In this document: positions 1 through 9,991 of the stretch, one piece after another | How positions within the stretch are numbered: position 1 is the first letter of the stretch | Layout of the letters: every line of letters begins with the position of its first letter | Assembly: GCA_963754645.1 (NCBI GenBank) | Contig: CAVWGP010000011.1 | Location: 186,001 to 250,000, forward strand | Source of the DNA: CAVWGP01 sp963754645 | GTDB lineage: Bacteria; Pseudomonadota; Alphaproteobacteria; Bin65 | DNA: 64,000 bases | Direction: 5' to 3' | The notes under the pieces: generated by a model | Told to the model about the DNA's origin: nothing | Databases searched by the model: none | Seen by the model: only the letters and a program-made list of their open reading frames with translations | Position numbers and translations under genes: made by a program

Positions 1-2580
1 ATCGCTATTGTTGCCGTCGAGCTTCTCCGCCTCCTCGATTTCCGCCTTGGCGCGAGCATATTGCTTGTTCCGAATATCGGCGCGCGCCGCCCGCAGCAAT
101 TCCTGAACGCGAGCGCGGACCGCTTGCGTGACCGCGCCGCTGACCGCCTCGAGATCGCGCCGTAGCGCCGCGACGGTCGCAGCGGCCTTGTCGATGCCTT
201 CGGCCTCGCGCAACTTGGCCTCGGCCTGGCTCAGCAGGGCGCGCGCTTCGGAATACTGCTTGTTGTCGAGCGCGTCCTTCGCCCGCCGCACGAAACCCTG
301 CCCCTGCTCGACCGCCGCGGCCAATAGCTTGGCCCGTTGCTCGGCATCGCGCTTGCTGTTCGCTACCGCGGCATCGAGCTCGGCGCGCGCATTCGATATT
401 TCGGCGGCCCCAGGGCTGAGTCTCTCGCCCTCGTCGAGCTTGCGGCGCGCGTCGTCGTATTTCTTATTGACGATATCTTGGTGCGCGTCGCGGGCCAGTT
501 CGGCGACGCGCGACGCGATGGCCGCGGCGATCTGCTGCAGTATGGCATTGGTTTCGCCTTGCAGCGCCGCCGCGCCCTGCGCGCCCAGTTCCTGCGCCTT
601 GCGCGCCGCCTCCAGTGCCTGCTGCGCCGCGGCGCGCGCTTCGAGATATTTGCGCTCGCCGAGCAAAGTTTTGGACCGGGCAATCAGCCTGGTGATTTCC
701 GCCAGCTGCTGCCGCTGCTTCTCTTCGCGCTCCTGCTTGATCTTGGCGAGCTCCTCTCGGCGCGATTGGATGATGGGAGCCTCGGGCTTGAGTTCTTCGG
801 CCTCGGCAAGATTCTTTTCGGCCTCATCGTACTTGCCATCACGCGCGTTTTTTTGCGCATCGGCCGCGAGCGAATCGACGCGCGCGTTGACCGCGGCGCT
901 GACCGCGCCTTCGATGGCCTCGAATTCTTTTTTCAACGCCGCCGTTGCGACATTGGTCGGCTCGCGCCTTACCGCTTCGGCCAACGACAGCTTGAGTTCG
1001 GGAAGGCGTGCCTTCCCCTCCTTGATGCGCCCCGCGCCGAGATCGTCGCGGATTTTCTTGATCGTCGCGCGCGCCTCGTTGACGATCCCGACATAAGCCG
1101 GGCCGCCGCGAACTTCGTCGGGATTGCCCGCGATCGTTCCGCCCGTGGTCGTTCCGGGAGGCAAGGTTTTGGGCCCGTCAGACGGCGAGCCGCCCATAAA
1201 CGCAAACGCGCCGGCGCCCGCCAGCAACACGACACCGAGCGCCGCACCGGCATAAACCAGCGTCTTGCTTTTGCGCGGCGGCGCCGATTGCGTCTCGGCA
1301 TAGGCCGACGCCGCGTCCGCGTCGCCTTCGTCCTGCGGCGGCTCGGCGACGACCGTGCCGCGATCCACGTGCGAAGCGACATCCGCGGGCGGCGGCACAA
1401 CCGTTGGCCGCCGATTGCCGGATTTCCGCTCGGGCGCGGGCGGCTGAGCCGGGCGGCTCGGCGTGGGCCGATCGCGCGCCGGCGCTTGCTGCGGTGCGCG
1501 CGCCGACGGCTTGGCGCCGCCCGAAGGCCGGTTGCCGCCGGACGGCCGGCCTTCGGCCGCGGCTTGGCGCGCTTGAGCCGCTTGTCCGGTTTCGCTGGTC
1601 AATTGGCTGAGATTGCTCTTCGGCTGCTGCTGCTTGCCGTTGCCGCCCAGGAAAATCGTGGCGCCGGTTTGCGTCGGCCCACTCGGCTCGCTCTCGCCGT
1701 AGGCCGAGGCATCGCCGACCAGCATGGCGCGCCATTCTTCGCAAGTCTGCGGCCGGTCTTCGGCGAGGACGGCGAGCCCGCGATCGATGGCGGACAAGAG
1801 CGCTTCGCTATAGCGGCCGGCGGCGCGCTGCGTGGCCGAAACATAGGGGTCCTTGCGCACCCGCGCCGGGGCCTCCGGCGGGATCTGGCCAATCACCGCG
1901 TAATAGAGCACCGCGGCAAGGGCGTAGATATCGGTGAAAGGGCCCTGCTCGCCGCCGGCGAAATATTGCTCGAACGGCGCGTAGCCGGGCGTCAGAATAT
2001 TGGTCAAGGACTTGCTGTGCTTGCCCAGCACTTCGCGCGCCGCGCCGAAGTCCAGCAACACCGGCTTGCCGTCGAGGTTGATGAAAATATTGCCCGGCTT
2101 GATGTCGCGATGCAGAAAACCGAGCTTGTGCACCTCGGCAAGGCCATCGAGCAGCGGCACGACGATGTCGAGAATGTCCTGCTCGGTGAGGTCGCCGCTA
2201 TGGCGTTTGAGCACGGCCGATAGCGGCTCGCCGCGCTGGTATTCCATCACCAGATAGGCGGTTGAATTGGCCTGGAAAAAGCGCCGAACCGCAACGATGT
2301 TGGGGTGCTCGAAGCGGGCCAAGGTTTGCGCTTCCATCAAGAAGCGCTGCATGCCCCATTCGAAGGTCTCGCTGTCGCTATCGGACCGCGGGCGCACGCG
2401 CGACGAATGATCCCGGCCGGCGAACTCAATCGGGAGATATTCCTTGACCGCGACCTGCTTCTGCAGATGGAGATCGGTCGCGAGGTACGTAATACCGAAG
2501 CCGCCGGCACCGAGTACGCGCTCGATGCGGTACTCCTCCAGCTTATATCCAGGCGGCAGGGCGTGTAATACGTCGCTCAT
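1..2580 (-). CDS. Membrane-anchored Ser/Thr protein kinase, partial at left edge
   Basis: Reading from an ATG at 2580 the frame stays open for 860 codons to the window edge, so the C-terminus is missing. The N-terminal 290 residues form a Hanks-type kinase: glycine loop GAGGFG near residue 25, catalytic lysine in VAVKEY (K46), HRDIKPGN (D159) and DFGAA (D177). A Pro/Ala-rich linker follows, then one membrane segment at about 437-463, placing the kinase in the cytoplasm. Beyond it lie long helical, charged segments with recurring KYDEA / EAE.L modules about 125 residues apart, resembling TPR-like or coiled-coil repeats. These may sense or bind something outside the membrane; that role is inferred. 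No phosphatase partner is visible here. Confidence 0.9.
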   Translation of the reverse strand, partial: MSDVLHALPPGYKLEEYRIERVLGAGGFGITYLATDLHLQKQVAVKEYLPIEFAGRDHSSRVRPRSDSDSETFEWGMQRFLMEAQTLARFEHPNIVAVRRFFQANSTAYLVMEYQRGEPLSAVLKRHSGDLTEQDILDIVVPLLDGLAEVHKLGFLHRDIKPGNIFINLDGKPVLLDFGAAREVLGKHSKSLTNILTPGYAPFEQYFAGGEQGPFTDIYALAAVLYYAVIGQIPPEAPARVRKDPYVSATQRAAGRYSEALLSAIDRGLAVLAEDRPQTCEEWRAMLVGDASAYGESEPSGPTQTGATIFLGGNGKQQQPKSNLSQLTSETGQAAQARQAAAEGRPSGGNRPSGGAKPSARAPQQAPARDRPTPSRPAQPPAPERKSGNRRPTVVPPPADVASHVDRGTVVAEPPQDEGDADAASAYAETQSAPPRKSKTLVYAGAALGVVLLAGAGAFAFMGGSPSDGPKTLPPGTTTGGTIAGNPDEVRGGPAYVGIVNEARATIKKIRDDLGAGRIKEGKARLPELKLSLAEAVRREPTNVATAALKKEFEAIEGAVSAAVNARVDSLAADAQKNARDGKYDEAEKNLAEAEELKPEAPIIQSRREELAKIKQEREEKQRQQLAEITRLIARSKTLLGERKYLEARAAAQQALEAARKAQELGAQGAAALQGETNAILQQIAAAIASRVAELARDAHQDIVNKKYDDARRKLDEGERLSPGAAEISNARAELDAAVANSKRDAEQRAKLLAAAVEQGQGFVRRAKDALDNKQYSEARALLSQAEAKLREAEGIDKAAATVAALRRDLEAVSGAVTQAVRARVQELLRAARADIRNKQYARAKAEIEEAEKLDGNNSD

Positions 2581-3043
2581 CGCGGCTAGGCAACGAATCC
2601 TCATTGCGCCGCCCGCAGGCGGCGGTTAACGCATGGCGGCCCAGCGCAGTCCGCATAGGCTGCCAAGGTCGCGCTTGGCAGTCAACTTAAATCACCGTCA
2701 CTCTTAATTTTTCCGAAGCGCAACGACATGACCAACCATGGCTATACGGATCGGCGGCCGGGTTGATCCATGGGCTAAGATTTGGGGACCACGGATCGGG
2801 TAGTAGCATGGCTCACCTAAAATATCCGCAAATCTGATGCATTTTTGCAACAGAGTTGCGGCGGGATTGATTCTCGCCTCGGAAAATCCTTGATCCAAGT
2901 GCGGCTTGCGACACAATAGTCCCAATGTGGGGATCTAGCGTTTCGGCATCCTTAATGGATAAGAGGCGGCTGGATGGGTTAACAGGTCGGTTCAGCTGTG
3001 TTGCAGATTTGAACCTTTTGGGGCATCGGCCAAGTGAGGGTCA
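2581..3043. other. Intergenic region between kinase and porin genes
   Basis: About 460 bases with no convincing gene. It separates the kinase gene, which reads left, from the porin genes, which read right, so it should hold both promoters. An 8-bp inverted repeat (CTGCCAAG / CTTGGCAG, loop of 6) lies at 2660-2681 and has no T run. A 73-codon frame on the minus strand at 2704-2925 has no ribosome site or recognisable motif and was not accepted as a gene. Confidence 0.6.
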
Positions 3044-4763
3044 ATGAAGGCAGCGAAATTCGGTATCGTCACTCGCACCATTGCACTCGGTGCCGTCTTA
3101 CTCGCAGGCGTAGCCATGCACGCGTCGGCGGACCAGTCGCTTGCCGATCTCAAGAAGCAACTCGATGCCCTGCATGAACGGGCATCAAGCCTCGAAGCCA
3201 ATCGTGAAGTCCGCGGCGCCGAGACAAGGCGACGCGTTGGTGCCGCCGCGGCGGTGGAACCCGGCGACAAGCCGACGTTCGATCAAGATTCCGGGTACGA
3301 ACACGTCGTTTCAAGTGGGCGGCTTTGTGCGACTGGACGCGATTTGGGATATCGGCGCCGGCGGCGTCGGCCTCGATACTGTCAACGCGGCCCTGGCGCG
3401 CGGCGCAACGGGTGTCGGAACGAATCTCAATCAATTCTGGACCGATCGGCTCGGATTATTCGGCCTCACTTGCAACGATGTGCCATTTCTTTGCACCACC
3501 GGCGATTCCCGCGCCAACAATCGGTTCAATGGCGGGAACGTCAGGATGCACGGGCGGTTGTCGCGATTTTGGTTCAAGAGTTGGACACCGACCGACTATG
3601 GCGAAATCTATACGCATATTGCCGCCGATTTCCTGAACTCAAGCGAGGCCGGCGGCGGTCTGCTGCGACTTCGGCAGGCCTACGGCCAATTTGGTCCGAT
3701 CACGGCCGGATTCCTGGAGTTGAACTTTCGGCCCGTCCTTGCGGAATCCGAGACATTGGATTTTGGCGGAACGGTTGGATATGCCGCCGTGCGTAAGACG
3801 CAGATCCGATACACCCATCGGTTCAATGCGAACACGAACATCGCGTTTTCGCTCGAAGATCCGTCCGATTCGATCGGCGATGCGGACCAGCCCTATTCGC
3901 TGGAAATGCAGAACGCTGGCATCACGTCGAATCCAAGAATTCGGCAGGCGGCGCAGCGCATGCCCGAAATCGTCGGTTCGTTCACCCATCGGTTCACGAA
4001 TGCCCATATTTGGGTCGCCGGCATATTGCGCATGATCGAGCACGACACCGGCGGCGAGCCGTATTCTTTTGCGCTATCGGGAACGCATCCGGTCATCACG
4101 ACGATCGATACGCGCGCCAGCGCGGCGCGGCGCTTGGGCTGGGGTGTCGCGATCGCGGGATCCTACGATTTCACGCCGCAATTCTCCGTCGGCGCGCACG
4201 GTTTCATTGGCAAAGGCATCGGCTCTTACGTCGGCTCGCAGGGCGACAACACATCGGTTCTGGCCGGCGGCCCGCAGGTCGTCACGTCGCCCCTGTTCCA
4301 GAACATTACGAAGGCGTTTCAAGCGTCGCCCTCGGCGTTTCACGACGCGCTGATCCTGGGGCCGAACAATATTCGGACGATCCTCTCCTACGGCGGCTTC
4401 ATTTGGGGGCGGTATCAAGTTACCGATACGATGCGGGTCAATGTCGCCTACGGTTATGCGCTTCAAGAGATCGAAAAAGCGCTGCCGTACGCGCTGGGGG
4501 GGTTCGTCACGTTTCCGTTCACCTCCGGGACGATCACGAAGGACCAATCGAGCCGGAAAAACTATCTCGTCGGCAACACGCACTACATGTATTCGATCCA
4601 CGGCAACTTCATTTGGAGCCCGGTGCCGCAGGTCGATTTCGGAATCGAGTACGTCCATCTGTTCGTGGCGCGCTTCAAGGGCGAACAGTCGATCTATTTC
4701 CTGACGAACGACCGCAATGCCTTGATCAGCCGGTTGCTGGTCGCAATGATGTATCGTTTTTGA
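3044..4763 (+). CDS. DcaP-like trimeric porin, first copy, frameshifted after the coiled coil
   Basis: Outer-membrane porin of the DcaP-like type, which form diffusion channels in the outer membrane. The ATG at 3044 follows a GAGGG ribosome site and encodes a signal peptide ending near ASA, then a short coiled coil (LADLKKQLDALHERA). The conserved barrel entry IKIPGTNTSFQVGGFVRLD lies in the next frame, so a single extra base near 3278 (acgTtcg) breaks the gene. Downstream the frame is open to a terminal MMYRF, the aromatic C-terminus expected for Bam-dependent insertion. The second copy begins 52 bases later and is clearly paralogous. The shift may be a sequencing error, because the barrel frame shows no other damage. 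Confidence 0.82.
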
Positions 4764-4814
4764 TTGAGGGGGAGGCGTCGAATCGCTCGATCGCCCATCG
4801 CCGGAATAGGGACA

Positions 4815-6504
4815 ATGCAGGACATGACACCAAAGATAGCAGTTCGAATGGCGCTTGCTGGCGCGGCCATGATTGCAGGCGCTTCGGCCGCATCGGCCGA
4901 TCAATCGCTCGCCGATCTCAAGAAACAGCTCGATGCGCTGCATGAGCGCGCGACGACTCTCGAGGCCAGCCGCGAGGTCCGCAACGCCGAGACGCGCCGG
5001 CGCGTTGGGGCCGCCGCCGCTGTCGAGCCGGGCGACAAGCCGACCTCGATCAAGATACCGGGGACGAACACCTCGCTTCAGGTCGGCGGTTTTGTGCGAA
5101 CTCGATGCGCTGTGGGATTTCAGCGCCGATGGCGTTGGGCTCGATACGGTCAATGCCGCATTGACGCGTGCCGGTATTGGCATTGGCGCTTTTGCACCGA
5201 ACCGGACGGCCTTCGGCTTCGGCGCCGGTTGTGTCGGTACTCTGGCACCGCTCTGTCCGCCTGCTGCCACGCGCACGGACAATCGGCTGAACGGCGGCCA
5301 TTTCCGCTTCCATGCGCGACTCTCGCGCTTCTGGTTCAAGACCTGGACGCCGACGGATTTCGGCGAACTCTATACCCATATTGCAACCGATTTTTTGAAC
5401 AGCACCGAGACGGCGGGCGGCATTCTGCGTCTTCGGCAGGCCTATGGATCATTGGGCCCGGTGACGGCGGGATTTCTCGAATCGAATTTCCGCCCGACGT
5501 TCGCCGAATCGGAAACGCTCGATTTCGGCGGCACGGTGGGATACGCGGCCGTGCGACGGGCTCAGATTCGCTACACCCACGCGTTTAGCGCCAACACCAG
5601 ATTGTCGATTTCCGCGGAGGACCCGAGCGATCAGATCGGCGACGCCGATATCGCCTATTCTCAAGAGCTGAACGCAGCGGGCACGGCGCCGCGAACCACG
5701 GCGCAAAGAATGCCCGATTTCATTGTCACCGGTTCGCATCGTTTTGCCGACGGGCAAATTTGGGTATCGGGCATTTTCCGCATGATCGAGCACGACACGG
5801 GCGGCGAACCATACGCGGCTCAGCTCGCGTCCGGCGCCATTACCACCCCGATCCAACCGCCCGGCACGGACCAGAAATTCGGCTGGGGTTTCGCGGCAGC
5901 GGGGACCTACGATTTGACGCAGCGCCTTTCTTTCGGCGCGCACGGCTTCATTGGCCGCGGGATTGGCTCTTATGTTGGCGCCCAGGGCGATAATTCCGGT
6001 GCTTCGACCGCCGGAGGCCGCAGCACGTTCTCGCTCATCGGCATCAATGCCCTTTTCGGCGCTTTCCTAACGCCGGCCTCGGCTTTTCATGACGCCGTTA
6101 TCATCGGTCCAGGGCAAATTCGGACAATCCTTAGCTATGGCGGGTTCGTTTGGGGACGGTATCAGTTTACCGACACCATGCGCACAAATCTTGCATTCGG
6201 CTATGCGAAGCAGGAGATCAAAAAAGCACTGTCAAATTCACGTGGCGGCGAAGATGGCGTGTTTGTATTTTCGGAGGCGTATAACAAAGGCAACCGAAAG
6301 AGATTCCTGACTGGCACCGTCGACTATATGTACTCGATCCACGGCAACGTCATCTGGAGCCCGGTGCCCCAGGTCGATTTCGGGGTGGAGTATGTCCATC
6401 TCTTTGTCGCGCGCTTCAAAGGCGATCATCCGATTTACGTTTTTGCCAACGACCGCAATGGCTTAATCAGCCGCCTGATGGGTATGATGATGTACCGATT
6501 CTAG
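4815..6504 (+). CDS. DcaP-like trimeric porin, second copy, frameshifted at barrel start
   Basis: Paralogue of the preceding porin with the same layout: signal peptide, LADLKKQLDALHERA coiled coil, SIKIPGTNTSLQVGGFVR, barrel strands, and a final MMMYRF. The start is taken as the ATG at 4815, or 4824 nine bases on; both are preceded by AGGG. The reading frame moves by +1 at 5099-5100, where gtgcgAactc stands in place of the expected gtgcgactc that would read VRLDALWD. After that the frame is intact to the stop. A strong terminator follows, so the two porins probably form one transcript. Having both copies broken within 60 codons of the same region is odd and may be technical. Confidence 0.82.
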
Positions 6505-6531
6505 TCTTTCTCCATCCCATCGGACGAAAAA

Positions 6532-6555
6532 GGGGCGCGAAGGCGCCCCTTTTTT
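6532..6555 (+). terminator. Rho-independent terminator after the porins
   Basis: A 7-bp GC stem (GGGGCGC / GCGCCCC) with a GAAG loop is followed by six T residues, 28 bases past the second porin stop codon. This is a textbook intrinsic terminator on the plus strand. Confidence 0.9.
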
Positions 6556-6697
6556 GATCTGCCGGATCACTTTGGGCGGAACTTGGCAATAAAATATCCT
6601 TAACCGCCACGCACGCAGGAACGCAGTAACCCACTATCGCGTAATGAAAAATGGACCACGCATTGCGGCGTCCGGGCTTTTCTGAGAGACTGGCGAG

Positions 6698-7111
6698 ATG
6701 AAACAGACAAAACGCCTTTGCCTACTCGCGGCCCTTCTGGCCGCGCCGCTGGCATTGCCCAGCTCCGCCGCCGAATTGAACGACGCCGCCTTGCGGCGCT
6801 CGGTGCCCGATGGCGAGTTTCGCGGCTCGCTCATCAGCCGGCGCGGCAGCTACGAGAATCACGTGTGGCGCTTCATGCCCGACGGCACGATCCAGACCGT
6901 GCTGATGCGGTTCCGCGTCTACAAGGCCAATTCCGGCACCGAGCATGCCGATCTTGGCCGCTGGTGGATCGAGAAGAATCAGCTCTGCATCCACTGGAAC
7001 GAGCTGATGCTGGCTAAGGTGAGCTGCTACAACGTGCGCAAGCATGTCGGCACAGGCGTTCATCTCAGCGGCCCCGACAGCATCGACGGCACGCTGACGC
7101 CGCGGCGCTAA
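6698..7111 (+). CDS. Small secreted protein of unknown function
   Basis: A 137-residue protein with a clear signal peptide (MKQTKR, then a Leu/Ala core ending near SSAAE). The mature part holds FRGSLISRRGSYENHVWRF and WWIEKNQLCIHWNEL, suggesting a small beta-rich periplasmic domain with two cysteines (IHWNELM and VSCYNV regions). I do not recognise the family. It sits alone between the porin terminator and the left boundary of the integrated element, so it is probably chromosomal rather than element cargo. Confidence 0.7.
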   Translation: MKQTKRLCLLAALLAAPLALPSSAAELNDAALRRSVPDGEFRGSLISRRGSYENHVWRFMPDGTIQTVLMRFRVYKANSGTEHADLGRWWIEKNQLCIHWNELMLAKVSCYNVRKHVGTGVHLSGPDSIDGTLTPRR

Positions 7112-7127
7112 GCTTCGGGCGAAGAAC

Positions 7128-7179
7128 TGGCGCACCCGGCGAGATTCGAACTCACGACCTCTGCCTTCGGAGGGCAGCG
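7128..7179. repeat. Attachment site repeat, distal (orphan tRNA-Arg 3' fragment)
   Basis: These 52 bases are identical to 14400-14451. They correspond to the 3' part of tRNA-Arg from the anticodon stem to CCA, read on the minus strand. The match stops abruptly at both ends, with c/g on one side and g/c on the other, as expected of an att core duplicated by site-specific recombination. Confidence 0.92.
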
Positions 7180-7277
7180 GTAGTGGCTTCCGGCGGGTTC
7201 CGCGAAAATCCCCTAGTCAACAAATTCAATGAAATAGCGCTCTTGTAGATGCCACCCGTTTCCGGTAGTTTCCGGGA

Positions 7278-7299
7278 CGGTGGTTGCCCGGTGGTTGCC
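7278..7299. repeat. Subterminal tandem 11-bp repeat, integrase end
   Basis: Two adjacent copies of CGGTGGTTGCC. The same 22-base block recurs at 14332-14353 near the other end of the element. A related pair, GTTTCCGG at 7258 and 7268, lies just outside it. Position and repetition fit arm-type integrase or excisionase binding sites; that role is inferred. Confidence 0.75.
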
Positions 7300-7320
7300 A
7301 CGGCTTCGGAGGGCATGGAC

Positions 7321-8592
7321 ATGGCGAGCGCGCAACGCAAGCGGCTGACGATCCGGGTGGTGGAGCGCCTCACGCCCGAGGAAATCGCCTGGGATACCGC
7401 CCTGCCCGGCTTCAATGCCCGCCGGCGCAAGGACGGCACCTATTACGGCCTCAAATACCGCTTCGGGCGCGGCCGTTCGGGGCGCCAGCGCTGGTACACC
7501 ATCGGCCGCCACGGCGCGCCCTGGACGGTCGAAACCGCGCGCATCGAGGCCCGGCGCCTTATCGGCATCGTCGCCGACGGCGGCGACCCGGCGGACAAGC
7601 GCGACGCCGACAAAGCGGCGATCACGCTTGCCGAGCTATGCGAGCGCTACCTTGCCGCGGTCCCGACCCTGGCGACGCGCCGGGGCGCGCCCAAGAAGCC
7701 CTCGACCTTGGCGACCGACCGGGGTCGCATCGAGCGCCATATCAAGCCGCTGCTCGGGGCGTTGCGCGTCGATACCGTGAAGGTGCGCGACGTGGAGCGC
7801 TTCCAGCGCGACGTGGCGAGCGGCAAGACCAAGGCCGACGTGAAAACCAAGGCGCACGGGCGCGCCATCGTAGACGGCGGCAAGGGCACGGCGGCGCGCA
7901 CCGTCGGCCTGCTTGGCGGCATCTTCTCTTTCGCCGTCGCCGAGGGCTACCGGGCGGACAATCCGGTGCGCGGCGTCACGCGCTACGGCGACCGCAAGAT
8001 GGAGCGCTTCTTGAACGCCGAAGAACTGGCGCGGCTCGGGGCAGCGCTGGCCGAAGCGGAGCGCGATAGGGCGCATGATCCGGCGGTGGCCGCGATCCGG
8101 CTCTTGCTGTTCACCGGCGCGCGCAAGTCGGAAATCCTCACGCTGCAATGGGAGCACGTCGATTTCGCGCTCGGCTGCCTGCGCCTTGCCGATAGCAAGA
8201 CCGGCGCCAAGGTGGTGCCGCTCGGCGCGCCGGCGCTGGCGCTGCTCAAGAGCCTGCCGCGCGTCGAAGGCTGCCCCTATGTGCTGCCCGGCGACAAGGA
8301 CGGCGCGCACTATGTCGGGCTGCCCAAGGCATGGGAGCGCATCCGCGCCAAGGCGAGGCTGGCGGACGTGCGCTTGCACGATCTGCGTCACTCGTTCGCC
8401 TCGATCGCCGCGGCCGGCGGCAACGGCCTGGTGATGATCGGCAGGCTGCTCGGTCACGCTGACACGAAGTCAACGGCGCGCTATGCTCATTTGGCGCCCG
8501 ACCCGGTGAAGGCGGCGGCGAACCGCATCGCTAAGACCATGGCCGCGGCGCTGGGCGGCAACGTGGTGGCGATGCGAAGGGAGAGCGCATAG
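7321..8592 (+). CDS. int: Tyrosine recombinase (integrase) with DUF4102 arm-binding domain
   Basis: Catalyses integration and excision of the element at tRNA-Arg. The 423-residue protein has an N-terminal arm-type DNA-binding domain (ERLTPEEIAWDTALPGF, RWYTIGRHG), a SAM-like core-binding region, and a catalytic domain with all expected residues: Arg in FTGARKSE (R268), HDLRHSF (H353, R356), LGHADTKST and the nucleophile in ARYAHL (Y388). The start at 7321 is preferred over upstream ATGs because GGAGG sits about 8 bases before it. The gene reads into the element, away from the distal attachment repeat. Nothing suggests it is inactive. Confidence 0.95.
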   Translation: MASAQRKRLTIRVVERLTPEEIAWDTALPGFNARRRKDGTYYGLKYRFGRGRSGRQRWYTIGRHGAPWTVETARIEARRLIGIVADGGDPADKRDADKAAITLAELCERYLAAVPTLATRRGAPKKPSTLATDRGRIERHIKPLLGALRVDTVKVRDVERFQRDVASGKTKADVKTKAHGRAIVDGGKGTAARTVGLLGGIFSFAVAEGYRADNPVRGVTRYGDRKMERFLNAEELARLGAALAEAERDRAHDPAVAAIRLLLFTGARKSEILTLQWEHVDFALGCLRLADSKTGAKVVPLGAPALALLKSLPRVEGCPYVLPGDKDGAHYVGLPKAWERIRAKARLADVRLHDLRHSFASIAAAGGNGLVMIGRLLGHADTKSTARYAHLAPDPVKAAANRIAKTMAAALGGNVVAMRRESA

Positions 8593-8624
8593 ACTCGGAC
8601 CGGCGAATTGCTTGTGGTGTAGCA

Positions 8625-8948
8625 ATGAAGCGGCACGCAATCTATCTCGTCTGCTCATTGGCGCTTGCATGCGTAGGGTCGGGCGCCGGAGCGCAAACGA
8701 GCAGCAGGGAGACAAACATGAATATGGCCTGCCTCAACCGGGCGGCCTGCGACTTCGATGATCGTATTTCAGATGCGAAGACGATTGCCGAGGCCATTGC
8801 GCCTCAGTGCGTCAGTCAGTGGGTCTCAGCGATGGAGGCTCGTGGCGTGAGCCCTGGGGTATCCTACGGGATGAAAGAACAGCAGCTTCGCTTAGCTCTG
8901 ACGGCCGTCCTCACGAAGCGGCAGGGCAGGATCAACTGCCGGCGATAG
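8625..8948 (+). CDS. Small secreted hypothetical protein
   Basis: A 107-residue protein with a signal peptide (MKRHAIYLV, hydrophobic core, cleavage near GAQT), 32 bases after the integrase stop. The mature chain has four cysteines (NMACLNRAACDF, PQCVSQW, RINCRR), suggesting two disulfides in the periplasm. The family is not recognised. It is probably element cargo. It has no motif that would allow a functional call. Confidence 0.6.
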   Translation: MKRHAIYLVCSLALACVGSGAGAQTSSRETNMNMACLNRAACDFDDRISDAKTIAEAIAPQCVSQWVSAMEARGVSPGVSYGMKEQQLRLALTAVLTKRQGRINCRR

Positions 8949-9132
8949 CTACAAACAAAACTATTGACGCCCTCGGCCATTTCGATTTCTGCCGGCGCAA
9001 GAGCACCCGGGGTCGAAAAATCGAGCTTCTCGGGCGACCGACCTCTCCCCCTCGGGAAATTCCCGCAAAAGGCCGCCAAGCCTGCCGCAATATACGTGCG
9101 CGTGACCGCAAGATGCCGCATAATTCCCTCGC

Positions 9133-9880
9133 ATGCCGGGTGTGCCCGCTCCCGGCGAAAGGGATGTTGTGGACATGCACCCGGTTCCGCAAGGCTGCAT
9201 CGGCATCGACGAGGCGTTTCGGCGCTTGCTCGCCAGCGGGCCGCGCGAGAGTCGGCCGCGTGATCGGGCGAGCGAGTCAAAATCGCTTGACGTGCCTGCC
9301 AGAATTTATATGGAAAGGTTTTCCGAGGAAGACATACGTGCGGCGTGGCTGCGCCAGCAACAAGCGTTGTGGCGGGATGAGCTTCAAGCGTTCTTCACCG
9401 ATACCGGCGGCCGATGCGTAAGAGCGCCGCGCGACTATTGGTTCTCTCACGATGAATGGTATTATGACGACCGCCACAAGCTATTGCCGGGCGGCCGTGT
9501 CGCCAAGACGTTTGACACGGGCACGCTGGAATACATTGCCGGCGACCTTCAATCTTGGGCCGCCATGGCGGGGCGCCCTGCATATCTCGACGAAGCCGCT
9601 TTTATGGCGTGGCTCGAACCCTGCTTCGCGGCCGCAACGCGCACGTGCTCCGAGACCATTGCCCAGGAGTGTTCCCGACAAGAAAGCTGTCGACAATTTC
9701 TATCGCCAACGCGTCGAACGAATGAAGGCCGCGGGTGAGCGCTCAAAAGAAAAGGATGATCTTGAAGCGCTACGCGACGAATTCGAATCGCAGATTACGC
9801 GTCGACGCGTGCGCGACCTGCGCGAGAAATATGCCCCTGAATGGCGCGAGCCTGGCCGCCCGGTAATATCGCAGAAATAA
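9133..9880 (+). pseudogene. Unknown element gene, one frameshift near the 3' end
   Basis: The first frame (9133-9738; possible later starts at 9175 or 9310) encodes ERFSEEDIRAAWLRQQQALW and DYWFSHDEWYYDDRHKLL, then a segment TGTLEYIAGDLQSWAAM. The frame then turns to low-complexity Arg/Ser. The +1 frame continues sensibly as PDKKAVDNFYRQRVERMKAA to a stop at 9880. One extra base near 9672 (gtgTtcccgac) would join the two. The C-terminal PDK..V..FYR pattern is a kind often seen in short genes of alphaproteobacterial islands, but I cannot name the family. The shift may be a genuine lesion or a sequencing error. Confidence 0.6.
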
Positions 9881-9991
9881 ATCCGCCGTCGGCTTTGCGG
9901 GATTTTGCGATATTTTCGGCGCGATTCTTATGCTGTAGCGCTGCCTCGCGCGCCGGGCGTCTTCCCCGGCTTTGCACGAGGAATACTGACC

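Noticed and set aside
2704..2925. 73-codon minus-strand ORF between kinase and porin
   Set aside because: No ribosome site, no recognisable motif, and an unlikely composition for a gene here.
3270..3290. Phase variation of the porins by slipped-strand repeat
   Set aside because: No homopolymer or short tandem repeat at either shift position.
5090..5110. Programmed +1 ribosomal frameshift at CGA-ACT-C in porin 2 and DUF3631
   Set aside because: The phoH lesion shows the same DNA string on the opposite coding strand, which a ribosomal signal would not explain; no stimulatory structure was seen.
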